Source: Salvator merianae
Taxonomy: Eukaryota > Chordata > Lepidosauria > Squamata > Teiidae
DNA length: 64,000 nucleotides
NCBI GenBank assembly: GCA_003586115.2
Contig: QVOM02000057.1
Span: 186,001-250,000 of the forward strand
Direction of reading: 5' to 3'
The translations under genes and the position numbers were made by a program. Of this stretch, positions 41,901-51,872 are shown one piece after another. Under the pieces are notes generated by a model. That model was given only the letters and a program-made list of their open reading frames with translations. It made no database searches and was not told the DNA's origin. Each line of letters begins with the position of its first letter. Position 1 is the stretch's first letter.

Positions 41901-43953
41901 CGAAATCCAGAGAGTAAAATGTAATCACAAGCCGAGACCAAAACTAGAAAAGCTACACCTCGCTTGCTGCGTTTTTAAATAGGGACCACCACTGTGTGCT
42001 ACCCGTACAGCTTCTGGAGGATTTGAGGGGGAAGGAGGATTACGAACAAAGGGGTGGCATCTCTTTGGTGTCATGCGACAAGGCAGTTTCATCTGTGGAG
42101 CAAAAATGAGCCAGAGCGTGGAAATAGAATCCAGGAAACCGAGCCTCATGTGTTTGCCGCACATTTCTGTATAAGAGCAAGGACGCGTTCTGAATTGCGC
42201 TTGGAAACTCTGGGAATAACGTTCTCAGTTCCGAAGGGTAAAGCTGGCTGAGTCAGGAAGAAACGGGGCCAGCAGCGTCGCCAGGCTTAAGTCCTGCTGC
42301 GTTTGGCTAACCAGAGGCGAACAGTCTGCATTGTCTGGGATGCACATTAGCGCTCAGAGACCCGCTGGTCTCCCTTGTGAATTCCTTAAGAGATAGTTGT
42401 CCGATAGACTGTCCGATAGCAGTCGTAGCCAGGGATGCGAGCAGATGGCCTGTTGGATCTCCATAACCCAGAAGCGTTACCCTAGAAGATGCCTCTAAGC
42501 AGAAAACATGCATTACGTTGTATTTATTCAAGCTCCCCGTAGCATCAGGTGGTCGTACCAGGCTCATGGCAGTGCCAGTGTCTATGGCAGAAGTGGAACT
42601 GGAGAGGGAAAGAAGGGTGCAGGGGAAGACAACCCTCTCTGGCCAAACCCTTTTTGTGTAGAGGGGACCACCCTCTGCCCCTTCCGGAGGTGCTGGGCTG
42701 CAACTTTCTCCAGCTCTCGACTCCTAGCAAAATTGGCCAAAGCTGAAGGGAGCTGAGTTAGCAGCCGTGGGGGGAAGCACAGGTCAGCCACCTCCGGTGT
42801 TAAGAGTTTCCTGTCAGGCCCCTGAAATCATTCGTCTTCTTTCCTGGGGGGCAAAAATTGTGGCCACTTTTTTTTTCTGTTTCTTGAAGCGCAGGTCCTC
42901 CTGCAGGCGTTCATCAGACTAGTTTTAACTCCAGGCTAGTGGCTTTTTTCCTCCTTTGCCGTAGCACTGGGCAGATCTGCCGACATAACTTGCTTGTTTC
43001 AGCCGCCAGCGTTGTGTTTTGAAGCCGAATGGAACTATTCTGCAGTCGGGAGGCTGGAGTGAGTCTCTGGCGCCTTAATGCTTCGCTTCGCCCGGAACCT
43101 CCTGGCCGCTCGGAGCCAGAGAAACGAGGTCCCTCTCGGAAGTAAACGCACAAGAAAGATCTCGGGTTGTGCTGGTAGCTGTGGTGGGTTTGGGCCAGCT
43201 GCTTATTGATGACCGTGTAGAAAAGCGTCTGACCTCTGCTTTTGCTGTGAACTGTTTTTAACAAACCTTTATAGCTGCCCTTCTTGCGTCTTGTTTCTTC
43301 AAGGCAAACGAATGCGCGTGCAGTTGTCCACCAGCCGGCTCAGGACCGCGCCCGGGATGGGAGACAAGAGTGGCTGCTACCGGTGTGGGAAGGAGGGTCA
43401 CTGGTCTAAAGAGTGCCCAGTAGATCGCACGGGGCAAGTGCCCGAGTTGACCGAAACGTATAGCGAGCAGTACGGAATGGTGCGCACCCCCTACCCTACG
43501 GGCTATGGGGAAGCCGTGTATTACGATGACCCTTACGGAATGGTGGACTACTATAAACGGTATCGCGCGAGGTCCGCTGCGGCCTATGGGGCTTCTGCAT
43601 ACGACGCTTATGCGGAGCACACCATGGCCCAGTATTCCCAGTACGCCCAGTACTCACAAGCCACGGCCATGGCCAATCGCCTCTCGACCGCCCTAGAGCC
43701 CTACGAGAGGGCCTTGCTGCCTGCCTCGGGAACCGCGGCCGCGGTTGCTGCTGCGGCGGCGGCCGCGACCACCTCCTTTTACACCCGGGATAGAAGCCCC
43801 CTGCGTCGCACGGCGGCTGCGGCTTCCACCGTCGGAGACGTGTACGGATACGAGCGTGTTCAGCTATCTCCCATCCCGCGATCATCCCTCTACGATGTCC
43901 AGCGGTTCGGGCGGGATGCAGGCGCGGACAGGTTGCGGTACTCCGCGTATTGA
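38970..43953 (+). CDS. RBM4B: RBM4B/RBM4-type RNA-binding protein, two coding exons
   Basis: RBM4 proteins regulate alternative splicing and translation in the nucleus and cytoplasm. Coding exons 38970-39381 and 43304-43953 join in phase 1 to give 353 aa (human RBM4B 359, RBM4 364). RRM1 is at about 2-72 ([16 protein letters not shown]), RRM2 at about 78-148 ([16 protein letters not shown]), and a CCHC zinc knuckle uses C162, C165, H170 and C175. The C-terminal half is Ala/Tyr-rich with RDRSPLRR and ends RYSAY. The start has an ideal Kozak context (GCCATGG), preceded by an acceptor at 38936-38937. Residues KSKASTK, CTNQEL, CPVDRTG and DYYKRYR, plus adjacency to SPTBN2, favour RBM4B over RBM4; a pre-duplication ortholog of both cannot be excluded. 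Confidence 0.93.
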
Positions 43954-46900
43954 GTCTGGAGGTGAGAGCGTTTTTTTCCTGAGTGCCTTGGAGGAGGGGG
44001 ATGGAGCATCGGTCTGGCCGGTGCCACTGGACAGGGAGACGCCAGGTGTCCCCAGGGATACCTGTGGGCGTCTCCTCGTGGTCCGGAGCGCTCGGCAGCC
44101 ACCCAGATCTGGCCTTTAGGACAGAGGGCCATGCGGAAAGCGTAGTTTGGGCCGCTGTCACCGCTCAGGTGAGAGCTGTGCTTTGCTGCATGGGAAGAAG
44201 AGTCTCAATTCTACACCCACCCACCCACCCCCGGTAAAATCCTGGAAGGCCTACCTGTTTTCTTCCTTCCCAGCCAAGGAATCAACTGCTTTCCCCGCTA
44301 TTGCTAATGCCCAGCGCCTTCGCCTTCTGCATACGTGCTTTGTTTAGCACTGTAGCCTCCCCGCCTCGAACGTGTGACCTCGGCATAACCAGAGATCAGC
44401 GAGAGCGGAAGGTTCCCCCTTGGGCCTGGGCCGTTCGTGTGTTCCCCTCCCTCCACCGAGGCCCGGAGGGTCCTGGGCTTTTCTTGCCCCTGTGTTGGGT
44501 GGTCATGCACAAAGGACAAAGGGATTTTCCACAGGGAAAGCGACTTCGATGGTTCTGCGCAGGATGTGCTTTTAAGGGTGGCTGATCAGATATCTCCTGA
44601 ACGGGAGATGGCTTCCTTCTTCGGGACGCAGCATTTAGGGGGATTCTCCTTCATTTGTGGAGATCTTCATCTCCGTTGAGGCTACCCAGCTTTCTCCATG
44701 AATGCAGGCAGTCTTTTTAAAAAGCTGCAGCCGTAATTGTAATTTCCAGTGTTTAACTCTTTCCGTTAATTCCTCATTTTATAAGGGTTGATATGTTTAC
44801 CGGTTCTGAAATCACAACCACGTATTTACTGTGGGTAAATCCTGAGAGGCTGGGGCTACTTTGCTCTCCATGCAGTCCATGATTTTAAAAACCTTTCTTT
44901 CCCTCTGCCCCAGTTGTCATCTTTATAACAAAACACAGAAGCTTTCTAATATCTCGGTTGCTTCCTTTCGTTGTTCCTTCCAGCTGTGTCCCAATCTTTT
45001 TTGGATAGCCAGAACAAAACATAGCTGTACGTTGCAGTTTTATTTGCAGTCCTTCCCCAGTTCCTAAGACGGTGGAGCGAAAATCCCTTTTTTGCAGCAA
45101 GCCCTGGCTCTTGCTCTTGCTCTGGGTAGTCATGGCCAGCTCTTTTCGGCATGTGTCTGAATTTGGCATCCATTCAGAAGTTATTCTGAATAGCGCAGCA
45201 TTTAGGGGGAGTCAGAAGAGTTCCATTCACCGTGCTGCCCGTGCACATCATCAGGGATTTTAGCTCAAATAACTCAAGTTCCCCTTTTAATTCTGAACTT
45301 AGTAAAATTGTCCACAAAATTTCAGCTGTTGACCAGAAGGAGTCCAGCCTGAAGAGGCCTCGTGCATGATGGAGTGGGGGGGGGAATCCCACTTGGAACC
45401 CAAAGATCTTAGTTAATGTCCTGAGCTCTTCAGCAAAAGCCAGCATATACCAGCTCAGACCATTCAGTTCAATATTATCCACCAACTAGCTGGGGATTTT
45501 CAGTGCAGGCTGTGGTTGCTTCTTTCCCTCAGGCAGACATGGCAATGCGTTGAGCAGGGAGTGCTCCAGGGACACCCTTTTATCCTTGGGGGCCAGATTG
45601 GTAACCCCTGGCCTGTACTGGCTGACAGGGTCTTTCCCAGAGCTTGATACGTCTCTGTTGTTGTCTACATGCAGAGCCGTTGTCCAGTAACTGAGCTAAA
45701 TCCCTTCTTTAAGGGAGGGCAAAGAGTCTTCCAGCTGGAGAGCTGCTGCTGGGCAGAACGGACAATAAATGGCTTAGGTGGACAGGACAGCCTGACGCCG
45801 GAGAAGCACCTTCCTGGGGTTTCAGCAGAAACGTTGGTGCCAGTGCCTGCTGTTTCTTCAGTAGGAGGGCTGGAAACAGTCCACGAGCTTTAAATAGGGA
45901 GAAAGCAGCCTTTTTTTCATTTCAGCGGTGGGCAGGGAAAATAGGAGAACCCAGCATGACTGGGAAAGGTGCTCCGTGGGGTGGTTGAGGCAGGCCTGCC
46001 TTTCAGGAAGTCGAAAAGCCAGCTGAGAGTGAAAATAATTATTTCCACCCAGACAGTTGTTTATAAAAGGGTTGGACCTTTGAGTATTCCATATTCCGGA
46101 AGAAGAGTCATTCTCCTCCAAATCAAGGTGAGGATCTCGGTAAAGAGGGAAGAATCATGACGGTGGCCGCTGGATGGCTTTACCTTCTCTCCTCCCACGT
46201 CTGCTTTTTTTTCCCACCAGCTACACACTGCTGGTGATACTCAGGAGTTTGGGTGGGCAAGCATTTGCCATCCTCGCAGAGGTCTCTGTGCTGGAGCTCT
46301 AAGCGATTCTCGGGTTTCCTCTAGGCAGAGATCCGTCTCTGAGCCTTCATATGAATTGTCGCCTTTTATTTTTCAGGTAGGCTATTTGAGGGCTGGCCGT
46401 CGGGTTCCTGTGCCACACCTGCAGCAAAACTGTGCCAGGCTTCACGATGGGTCGATTTGTGTTTAGCATGATCTCACTAACGGACGTCTGGTGTCTCTTC
46501 AAAACATAACAGCAGCAAACTTTCCTGGAAAAAAAAAGAAAAAAGAAAAAAAAAAAAGCCTTCCCTAGGAGTTCCTTAAGGGTCTGGAAGGAAGGTATTA
46601 AGATTTGGGGCCTTGCCTATAATTGGCATTGAACCCTCCTGTCTCAAGAGGGAACTGTCCTTATCTTGACCTGAGCGCATCTGGATTTTGGCTTAGACGG
46701 AATGACATGGGTGGAAGTGGGAACAGGGGGTGAGTTCCATTCATTCTGCAGCCTAGTTTGATACACAGCATTCCCTGAGGTCAGTTTGTGTCTTTTCTTC
46801 TGCCTTCCAAGTAAGGTTAATTTTTAAAGTGAACTATCAGTACCTTTTTTTTTTTTTTTAAACTATGAGAAATTAGAAGTCACTGTCGTACTGGTATTTT

Positions 46901-47030
46901 CAGTTTGTCTTCTCTTGTGGAGTCCTTTTTTTTTTCTTACAGTAATAACTAACCTGTGAATTTTGTCCTCTGAAGTTTGCCACCTTTTTTTTTTTTTTTT
47001 GGTCCAATAAAACAAAACACTTGTAACAGA
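43954..47030 (+). other. RBM4B: RBM4B 3' UTR region
   Basis: No coding potential is supported after the stop at 43951-43953. A splice-donor-like GGAG/GTGAGA lies 8 bp past the stop and another CAG/GTGAGA at about 44168, so the 3' UTR may be spliced, as in mammalian RBM4 genes. The distal part is T-rich, with several long T runs between 46846 and 47000, and ends at the poly(A) signal at 47006. Confidence 0.5.
47006..47011 (+). terminator. RBM4B: Candidate RBM4B poly(A) signal
   Basis: AATAAA follows a T-rich stretch and is followed about 30 bp on by TTTTTTTAATCTGACGTGTG, a U/GU-rich downstream element. A second AATAAA at about 47574 is an alternative. Confidence 0.5.
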
Positions 47031-48938
47031 TGCCTGGGAATTTTTTTAATCTGACGTGTGGTGCAGTGAAAGGCAAATGGAGAATTTAAGCCTGCTCCGA
47101 GTGAAATGGGTGGGGGTGTCTAATGCGATTCCCCCCTCCTTCGCCATCATTGTGTCACAAGTGAAGCAGTTTGCTTCCTTTTGCTGGAGTGACTTCTTCC
47201 GACGTCTGTCACTCGCCGGACTTGGATTGCAGCAGGTGTGATTGGAAGGCAAATTCCTATAAAGGGAGATTGAGGGAACCAGGTATGCTTTGAGCAGACC
47301 AAGGGAGGGGTTATAATGGCTGCCTTCAAATATCCAGCGTGAGGTCACAGGGTTGGGCCACAGAACAGCTGGATGGAACAAGTCAAGAGTTGGGGAGATG
47401 GGACATCCAGGTTTTCCTGGTTGGTGCCCAATGCAGCTTTAAAGAAAACTTTCACTTTCCTCAAAGCTCCTTGAAAATCGGGGTGGTGGGGTGTATGGTA
47501 AAGCTTTTGAATTGGTGTCGTTTCCCCTTCCTGACCTCAGCTAAATCGACAACCAACCCTTAGAATGCATTAAATAAAACTCCACATTTTTTCCGTCATA
47601 CGGCCTCACCCCATATCGAACTAGATGAAGTGTGTAACGTGCTCTGCACGCTGACGGCACAATATAAAGCAACAGGCCTAGTTGCGGCATGAGAACAAGA
47701 CATAATTCTTCGAAGCATTTGCTGGCTTGGTACTGGGCTGGCTGGAGGCAAGAGGAATTTCACTCCAGAATATTGAGGGGGCGTCCGATTGACAAAGACT
47801 GACCATTTCCAGAGCCTGTGAGAGCAATTTCATCTTAAGATGGGTTCGTAGCGTTATTTTGGATGCACAGCACTCTGTAGCTCTGAGTAGCTTAGTGCTG
47901 CAGGATTAGTGGGGATGATATAGTTCTCCCCGAAAAGCTCAGGGCAGGGGAACTCTCTTGTCAGACATCAACAGTGGCCCAGTAAAAACACGGCTGGTTG
48001 ACCTCATAAAACCTGCCTGCGGTCTTTTCTACAGGATCATGTCCAGCAACACATACCACTTTGGGAGTGCAATGACTTGTTTGTTTCTGCCAAGGAGGTG
48101 CAGAACTAGCAACTGTCACTGAAAAGCAATTTTTTTATTTTATTTTCATTAAGCACAGTAAGATACACAAGTCTGTATAGGATAAGTAATTAGATGCTAC
48201 AGTCAGACCAAGGGAGCATGCTGGCATGAGAGAGCCAGCAGAGACATGGAGGAAGATGGTGGCAAGAATGCCAAGTCATGGCTCTGTGCTTGGCTTGTGG
48301 AATTTCTAGCAACTCTTGGGAGACTGAAGGACTATTGAGTGGCAAAGTGTATTCTAGATCTTATATGATATAAATGAATGGTTTGGAACTTGTTTGTGCT
48401 GCTTGACGTGAGATTCTAGCCAAGAGCGCTGATCCAGCAAATCAATTCTTAATTGTCTGAACCAGCACCCAAGACACACAATAGCAGGGACTGAAGCGAC
48501 AGTAGGGAAATGTGACAAAGGCTGGAATAAAAGAACAAGAAAATCAGCAGGGCCTTTACAGCTGTAAGTCACAGGCACAATCCCTAGTGACCAAAGACGT
48601 TTAAAACCACTGGCATGACAGTAACTTCAACCATCAGTTTAAATGAGAAGTTGGGACTCTCAAATTCTAAGAGATTTCATTCAAGTGTGGACAAAACACA
48701 AGCTCTTAGAAGGGAGGAAGGAGGCAGATAACGGCCCACTGCACTTGCTTGGCTGTTGGTGTCTACGTGGAGCCCCGTGTGCCCCTTTCTTGCTCTGGAA
48801 CGGGAAATCAGACCCGTGTTGTTGGGGCTTCCTGTACCTTTGGCTTGGTTAAAGGGGAAGACAGCTGAGGCCTTTGTGGATGAACTGGGTAGCTGGATAC
48901 AATGCTGAAGATCATCGGAGAGCTGAAGACATCCTTAA
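47030..48938. other. Intergenic interval between the RBM4B and CCDC87 3' ends
   Basis: This is a tail-to-tail interval with no credible coding region. On the minus strand, AATAAA signals (TTTATT at about 48134-48144 on the plus strand) lie 800 bp beyond the CCDC87 stop and are candidates for its poly(A) site. No tandem array or recognisable transposon was seen. This is where the gene order departs from human. Confidence 0.5.
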
Positions 48939-51533
48939 TTAAGAGAGGCCAGGGTTTTTTTGCCTCCAGCTCCCTCTTTGGACTTCCTTCTTCAGGGTGT
49001 TTCCGCGGCGCTCTTGCTGAAGCCAGTAAAGCATCTCCACGGTGTCCCATGCCATTTTTTTCAGGTATGGCTGCCCCCTGTAGGTCACTGTGTCGTTAAA
49101 CGTTTGTTTGATGTGGTTCAGGATGCCGCGCAGCAGAGACTCGTAGCGGGCCAGCTCAGCGTGCAGGCGGTTCCTGGTTTTGGATTCCTCCAGCCTCAGA
49201 GAGAAAGCCTGAGGTTCTCCACTGAACAGGCGGTTTGGGTCAGAAGCGGCTTCCTCAAACAGTTCCAGTTCGGTCAGCAGGAGTTCTCGGTTCTGGATCC
49301 ACTGTGCTGCCTCCTCCCAAGCCGTAAGCATATCTGGGAGCAGCAAGTAATACTGGTTGGAACTATATTTAACTGCCATCTCCAGCCTGTCCTGTTCAGA
49401 GAAATGAAGAACCGTCCAAAGTCTTTCCAGCCGCCTCTGGAAGACCCTGAGATCCTCCGGCTTGTAGCTGCAGCAAACCACAGTTTCCAGTTCCTTTGTT
49501 ATGGCACTGTCGGGGTTCCACTTTCCGGCCTCGAACTCTCCCTTCTGCAACTCCACCGCTTTCCTTATAGCTGCCTGCTTCATTTTCTCCTGTTTCTGAA
49601 GCTCCTCCTTGTCTACCGCAGGCGGTTGGGTCGCCTCCGCCTCAGAGCTGCCCTCAGAGTCGTACAAGTGGAAAACCACCGGCAAATAGTCCGAGTTCTT
49701 GGTGCTGATGTACTTGAGGTAGTCGTCGGTGTTGAAAGTCGCCTTCCACCATCTGAACCACGAAGTAAACATTTTTGCAGGCAGGTTCTTTTTGAAGGGC
49801 AGCGTCGGGGTCCCCGGCGTGTCTGACACTTCTGCGGGAGAGAACGGCCCCGCGGGAAGGATTTTACTCAGCTCGTCGTTAATGACCTGCTGGCTTTTCC
49901 TCCTGCTCAGGGTGGAGGAAGCAAAACAGTCGGAAAGGTCTATGTTGTAGCCCGGAGGCTCGGTCAGGGGGCCCAGGTCGATCTTCAGGTGGTCTTTCGG
50001 GATGGTGTTGGCCAGCTCCTTGTACATCTCCCGGACCTCTTCCCCGGCAGAAAGGTTTGCATCCAGGGCCTTCACCGTGGCGTTGTCGATCTCCCCCAGG
50101 AGGTGGTTGTAAGCCGGGGGGCATTTCTCCATACCCACCGCTTCCACGTAGGTTCTTTCTGACACCTGCGTATCAGCGGCCTTCACCACCATCTTGCCAG
50201 GGACCTTCAGGTTCATGGTGGTGGCCTGAGGGTGCAAGGCCGGGGCAGAGATCAGCGTGCCCCTCCTCTTCATCTCGAACGTCTCCTCCCGCTGCAAGGC
50301 GTAGAGTATCCTCTGGAGCTGCTGCTGGTGGATTTCGTTGGACTTGCGCCACGTCAGGGTTTTAATCAGGGGCGGCAGCTCCGATTCCTCGTCCTGCTCC
50401 TCTTTCCCCGGGCTGCTTTTCAACAGAGGACCCTGCACAAGCCTCCGCAGGTCCTCGGCCAGGGCCTCTGGCCCCTTGAAATCGTCTTCCTTGGCCTCGG
50501 CCCAGCATATCCAAAGATTGGGGCTGAGGGGACGGGGGGTTAAGCGGATGCCCAGCTCATCTGCCAGGAGCTTTCCGGCTCTCATATTGGGCAGCGACTG
50601 GGTCCCCTTGAGGCGCCCCAGAGGCGCCCGCTTGGCCCTCTGCGGCTTGACACCGCCGTGTGGGCCAGGAGCTGGTCCCGCGGGGCTCGGCGGGGCTCTC
50701 AGACGCAAGCGCTCGGCCGTTGGCAGGTTTAACTTCCTGATCTTGTTCATGTCCAGCGGCGGGATGTCCTGAAGCTCCCTGAGGTCCCTGGCCATCTTCT
50801 GCCTCAGCGTCAGCACGCGGGGGGTGACGATCTGGGTGAAGTAGCTCATGCTGAAGGCCAGGCGGCAGCCGGCCCTGCGGCGGAGCCTCGGGCTGAAGTC
50901 TTCGGCGGGCAGCTCCGGCGGGCAGTGCTGCAGGGTCTTCATCTCCAAGGCCAAGCGGCGCCGGACGGCGGAGACCTTGAGCAAGCTGGCGCAGTCCAGC
51001 GAGAGGAGGGCCGAGAAGCGCACCAGGTTGGCGTAGTCGGTGAAGACCCGCAGCGCGCGCCGCTCCTCCAGCAGGGCCGCGTAGTGCAGGAAGAGGTGCT
51101 GGCACACGAGCACCAGGTAGACCACCAGGTGCTGGTAGAGCTCCCGGTTCACCTGGGCGCTGTGCGCCGGGTCGGAGAGCGAGAGCTGCACGTCCTTGAA
51201 GGCGCGCCTGACTTCGCCCAGGATGATCTCGCGGAAGGCGTCCCGGGCCTCCTCGGGCACCTGCGCCCGGCGGGGCCCCAGCCGGAGGCGCCCTTGCACC
51301 AACTGCAGCAGGGCCGTCAGCGAGATGGGCACGGGGATGGTCCTCGGGGCGGGCGGCGGCGGCGGCGGCGGCTCTTCCCGCCGCTCGTCCGGGGCGCTCC
51401 TCCCGCGGCGCGCGGCGGGGAAGAGCGTCAGCGGCGCCAGGATGCGGTGGTAGAGCCGGCGGAGCAGCTCGGAGGGACCCGGCGCCTCCGCCAGGCTGTA
51501 GATGCGCTGCCTGCGAAGCGAGGCGGACGCCAT
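48939..51533 (-). CDS. CCDC87: CCDC87, coiled-coil domain-containing protein 87, intronless
   Basis: A single uninterrupted minus-strand reading frame gives 864 aa from the chosen start (human CCDC87 849 aa, also intronless). CCDC87 is testis-enriched and in mouse is linked to sperm acrosome function; it has no known enzymatic motif and none is visible. The protein starts MASASLRRQRIYSLAEAP, followed by ELLRRLYHRILAPLTLF, a proline run, a basic helical N-terminal half, and long charged helices (EELQKQEKMKQAAIRKAVEL, LLLTELELFEEA) typical of coiled coils. An ATG 54 bp upstream (51587) is in frame and would add 18 residues, but its context is weaker (T at -3), whereas 51533 has AAGATGG. The identity is supported by its intronless structure and head-to-head position with CCS. 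Confidence 0.88.
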   Translation of the reverse strand: MASASLRRQRIYSLAEAPGPSELLRRLYHRILAPLTLFPAARRGRSAPDERREEPPPPPPPAPRTIPVPISLTALLQLVQGRLRLGPRRAQVPEEARDAFREIILGEVRRAFKDVQLSLSDPAHSAQVNRELYQHLVVYLVLVCQHLFLHYAALLEERRALRVFTDYANLVRFSALLSLDCASLLKVSAVRRRLALEMKTLQHCPPELPAEDFSPRLRRRAGCRLAFSMSYFTQIVTPRVLTLRQKMARDLRELQDIPPLDMNKIRKLNLPTAERLRLRAPPSPAGPAPGPHGGVKPQRAKRAPLGRLKGTQSLPNMRAGKLLADELGIRLTPRPLSPNLWICWAEAKEDDFKGPEALAEDLRRLVQGPLLKSSPGKEEQDEESELPPLIKTLTWRKSNEIHQQQLQRILYALQREETFEMKRRGTLISAPALHPQATTMNLKVPGKMVVKAADTQVSERTYVEAVGMEKCPPAYNHLLGEIDNATVKALDANLSAGEEVREMYKELANTIPKDHLKIDLGPLTEPPGYNIDLSDCFASSTLSRRKSQQVINDELSKILPAGPFSPAEVSDTPGTPTLPFKKNLPAKMFTSWFRWWKATFNTDDYLKYISTKNSDYLPVVFHLYDSEGSSEAEATQPPAVDKEELQKQEKMKQAAIRKAVELQKGEFEAGKWNPDSAITKELETVVCCSYKPEDLRVFQRRLERLWTVLHFSEQDRLEMAVKYSSNQYYLLLPDMLTAWEEAAQWIQNRELLLTELELFEEAASDPNRLFSGEPQAFSLRLEESKTRNRLHAELARYESLLRGILNHIKQTFNDTVTYRGQPYLKKMAWDTVEMLYWLQQERRGNTLKKEVQRGSWRQKNPGLS

Positions 51534-51872
51534 CTTGGCTGCCTGGGGGCGCACGGCGAGGCGACGACGCTCACCCGCGGTCACCATGGATACCGCACGC
51601 CGGAAGCGGCTCGGAGCCTTCTCTGCCTATCGGCTTCCGTCTGAAACTTAGCGCGCGACGCTTGGTTCCGCCGGCGGCGCCGCCGCCGCTTCCGCAGCCA
51701 GAGCCTGCCTGGACGGGTCGAGGGGAGGAACCGTGGCCGGGCATAGAGTCGGCAAGCGGATGAAGAGAGCGGCTCAGTCAGTCAGTCAGTCAGTCAGTCA
51801 CGTTTGTGTAATATTCAGACAGATCCGAGTGGATAGAAAGGACTGTCCCGGACTAGATTCGGATTAGTGGCG
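51534..51872. promoter_or_regulatory. Bidirectional CpG promoter between CCDC87 and CCS
   Basis: The two start codons are only 339 bp apart on opposite strands. The interval is CpG-rich, lacks a TATA box, and contains ETS-type CCGGAAG (51600-51606) and inverted CTTCCG cores at about 51634 and 51688. These are usual for housekeeping bidirectional promoters. The human genes share the same head-to-head arrangement. Confidence 0.7.
51774..51800. repeat. (TCAG)n microsatellite
   Basis: Six to seven perfect TCAG units in the CCS 5' UTR or shared promoter, about 75 bp upstream of the CCS start codon. Confidence 0.9.

Noticed and set aside
51534..51587. Upstream in-frame ATG at 51587 for CCDC87
   Set aside because: It has a weaker context and the 18 added residues resemble nothing recalled from other CCDC87 proteins; kept only as an alternative start.
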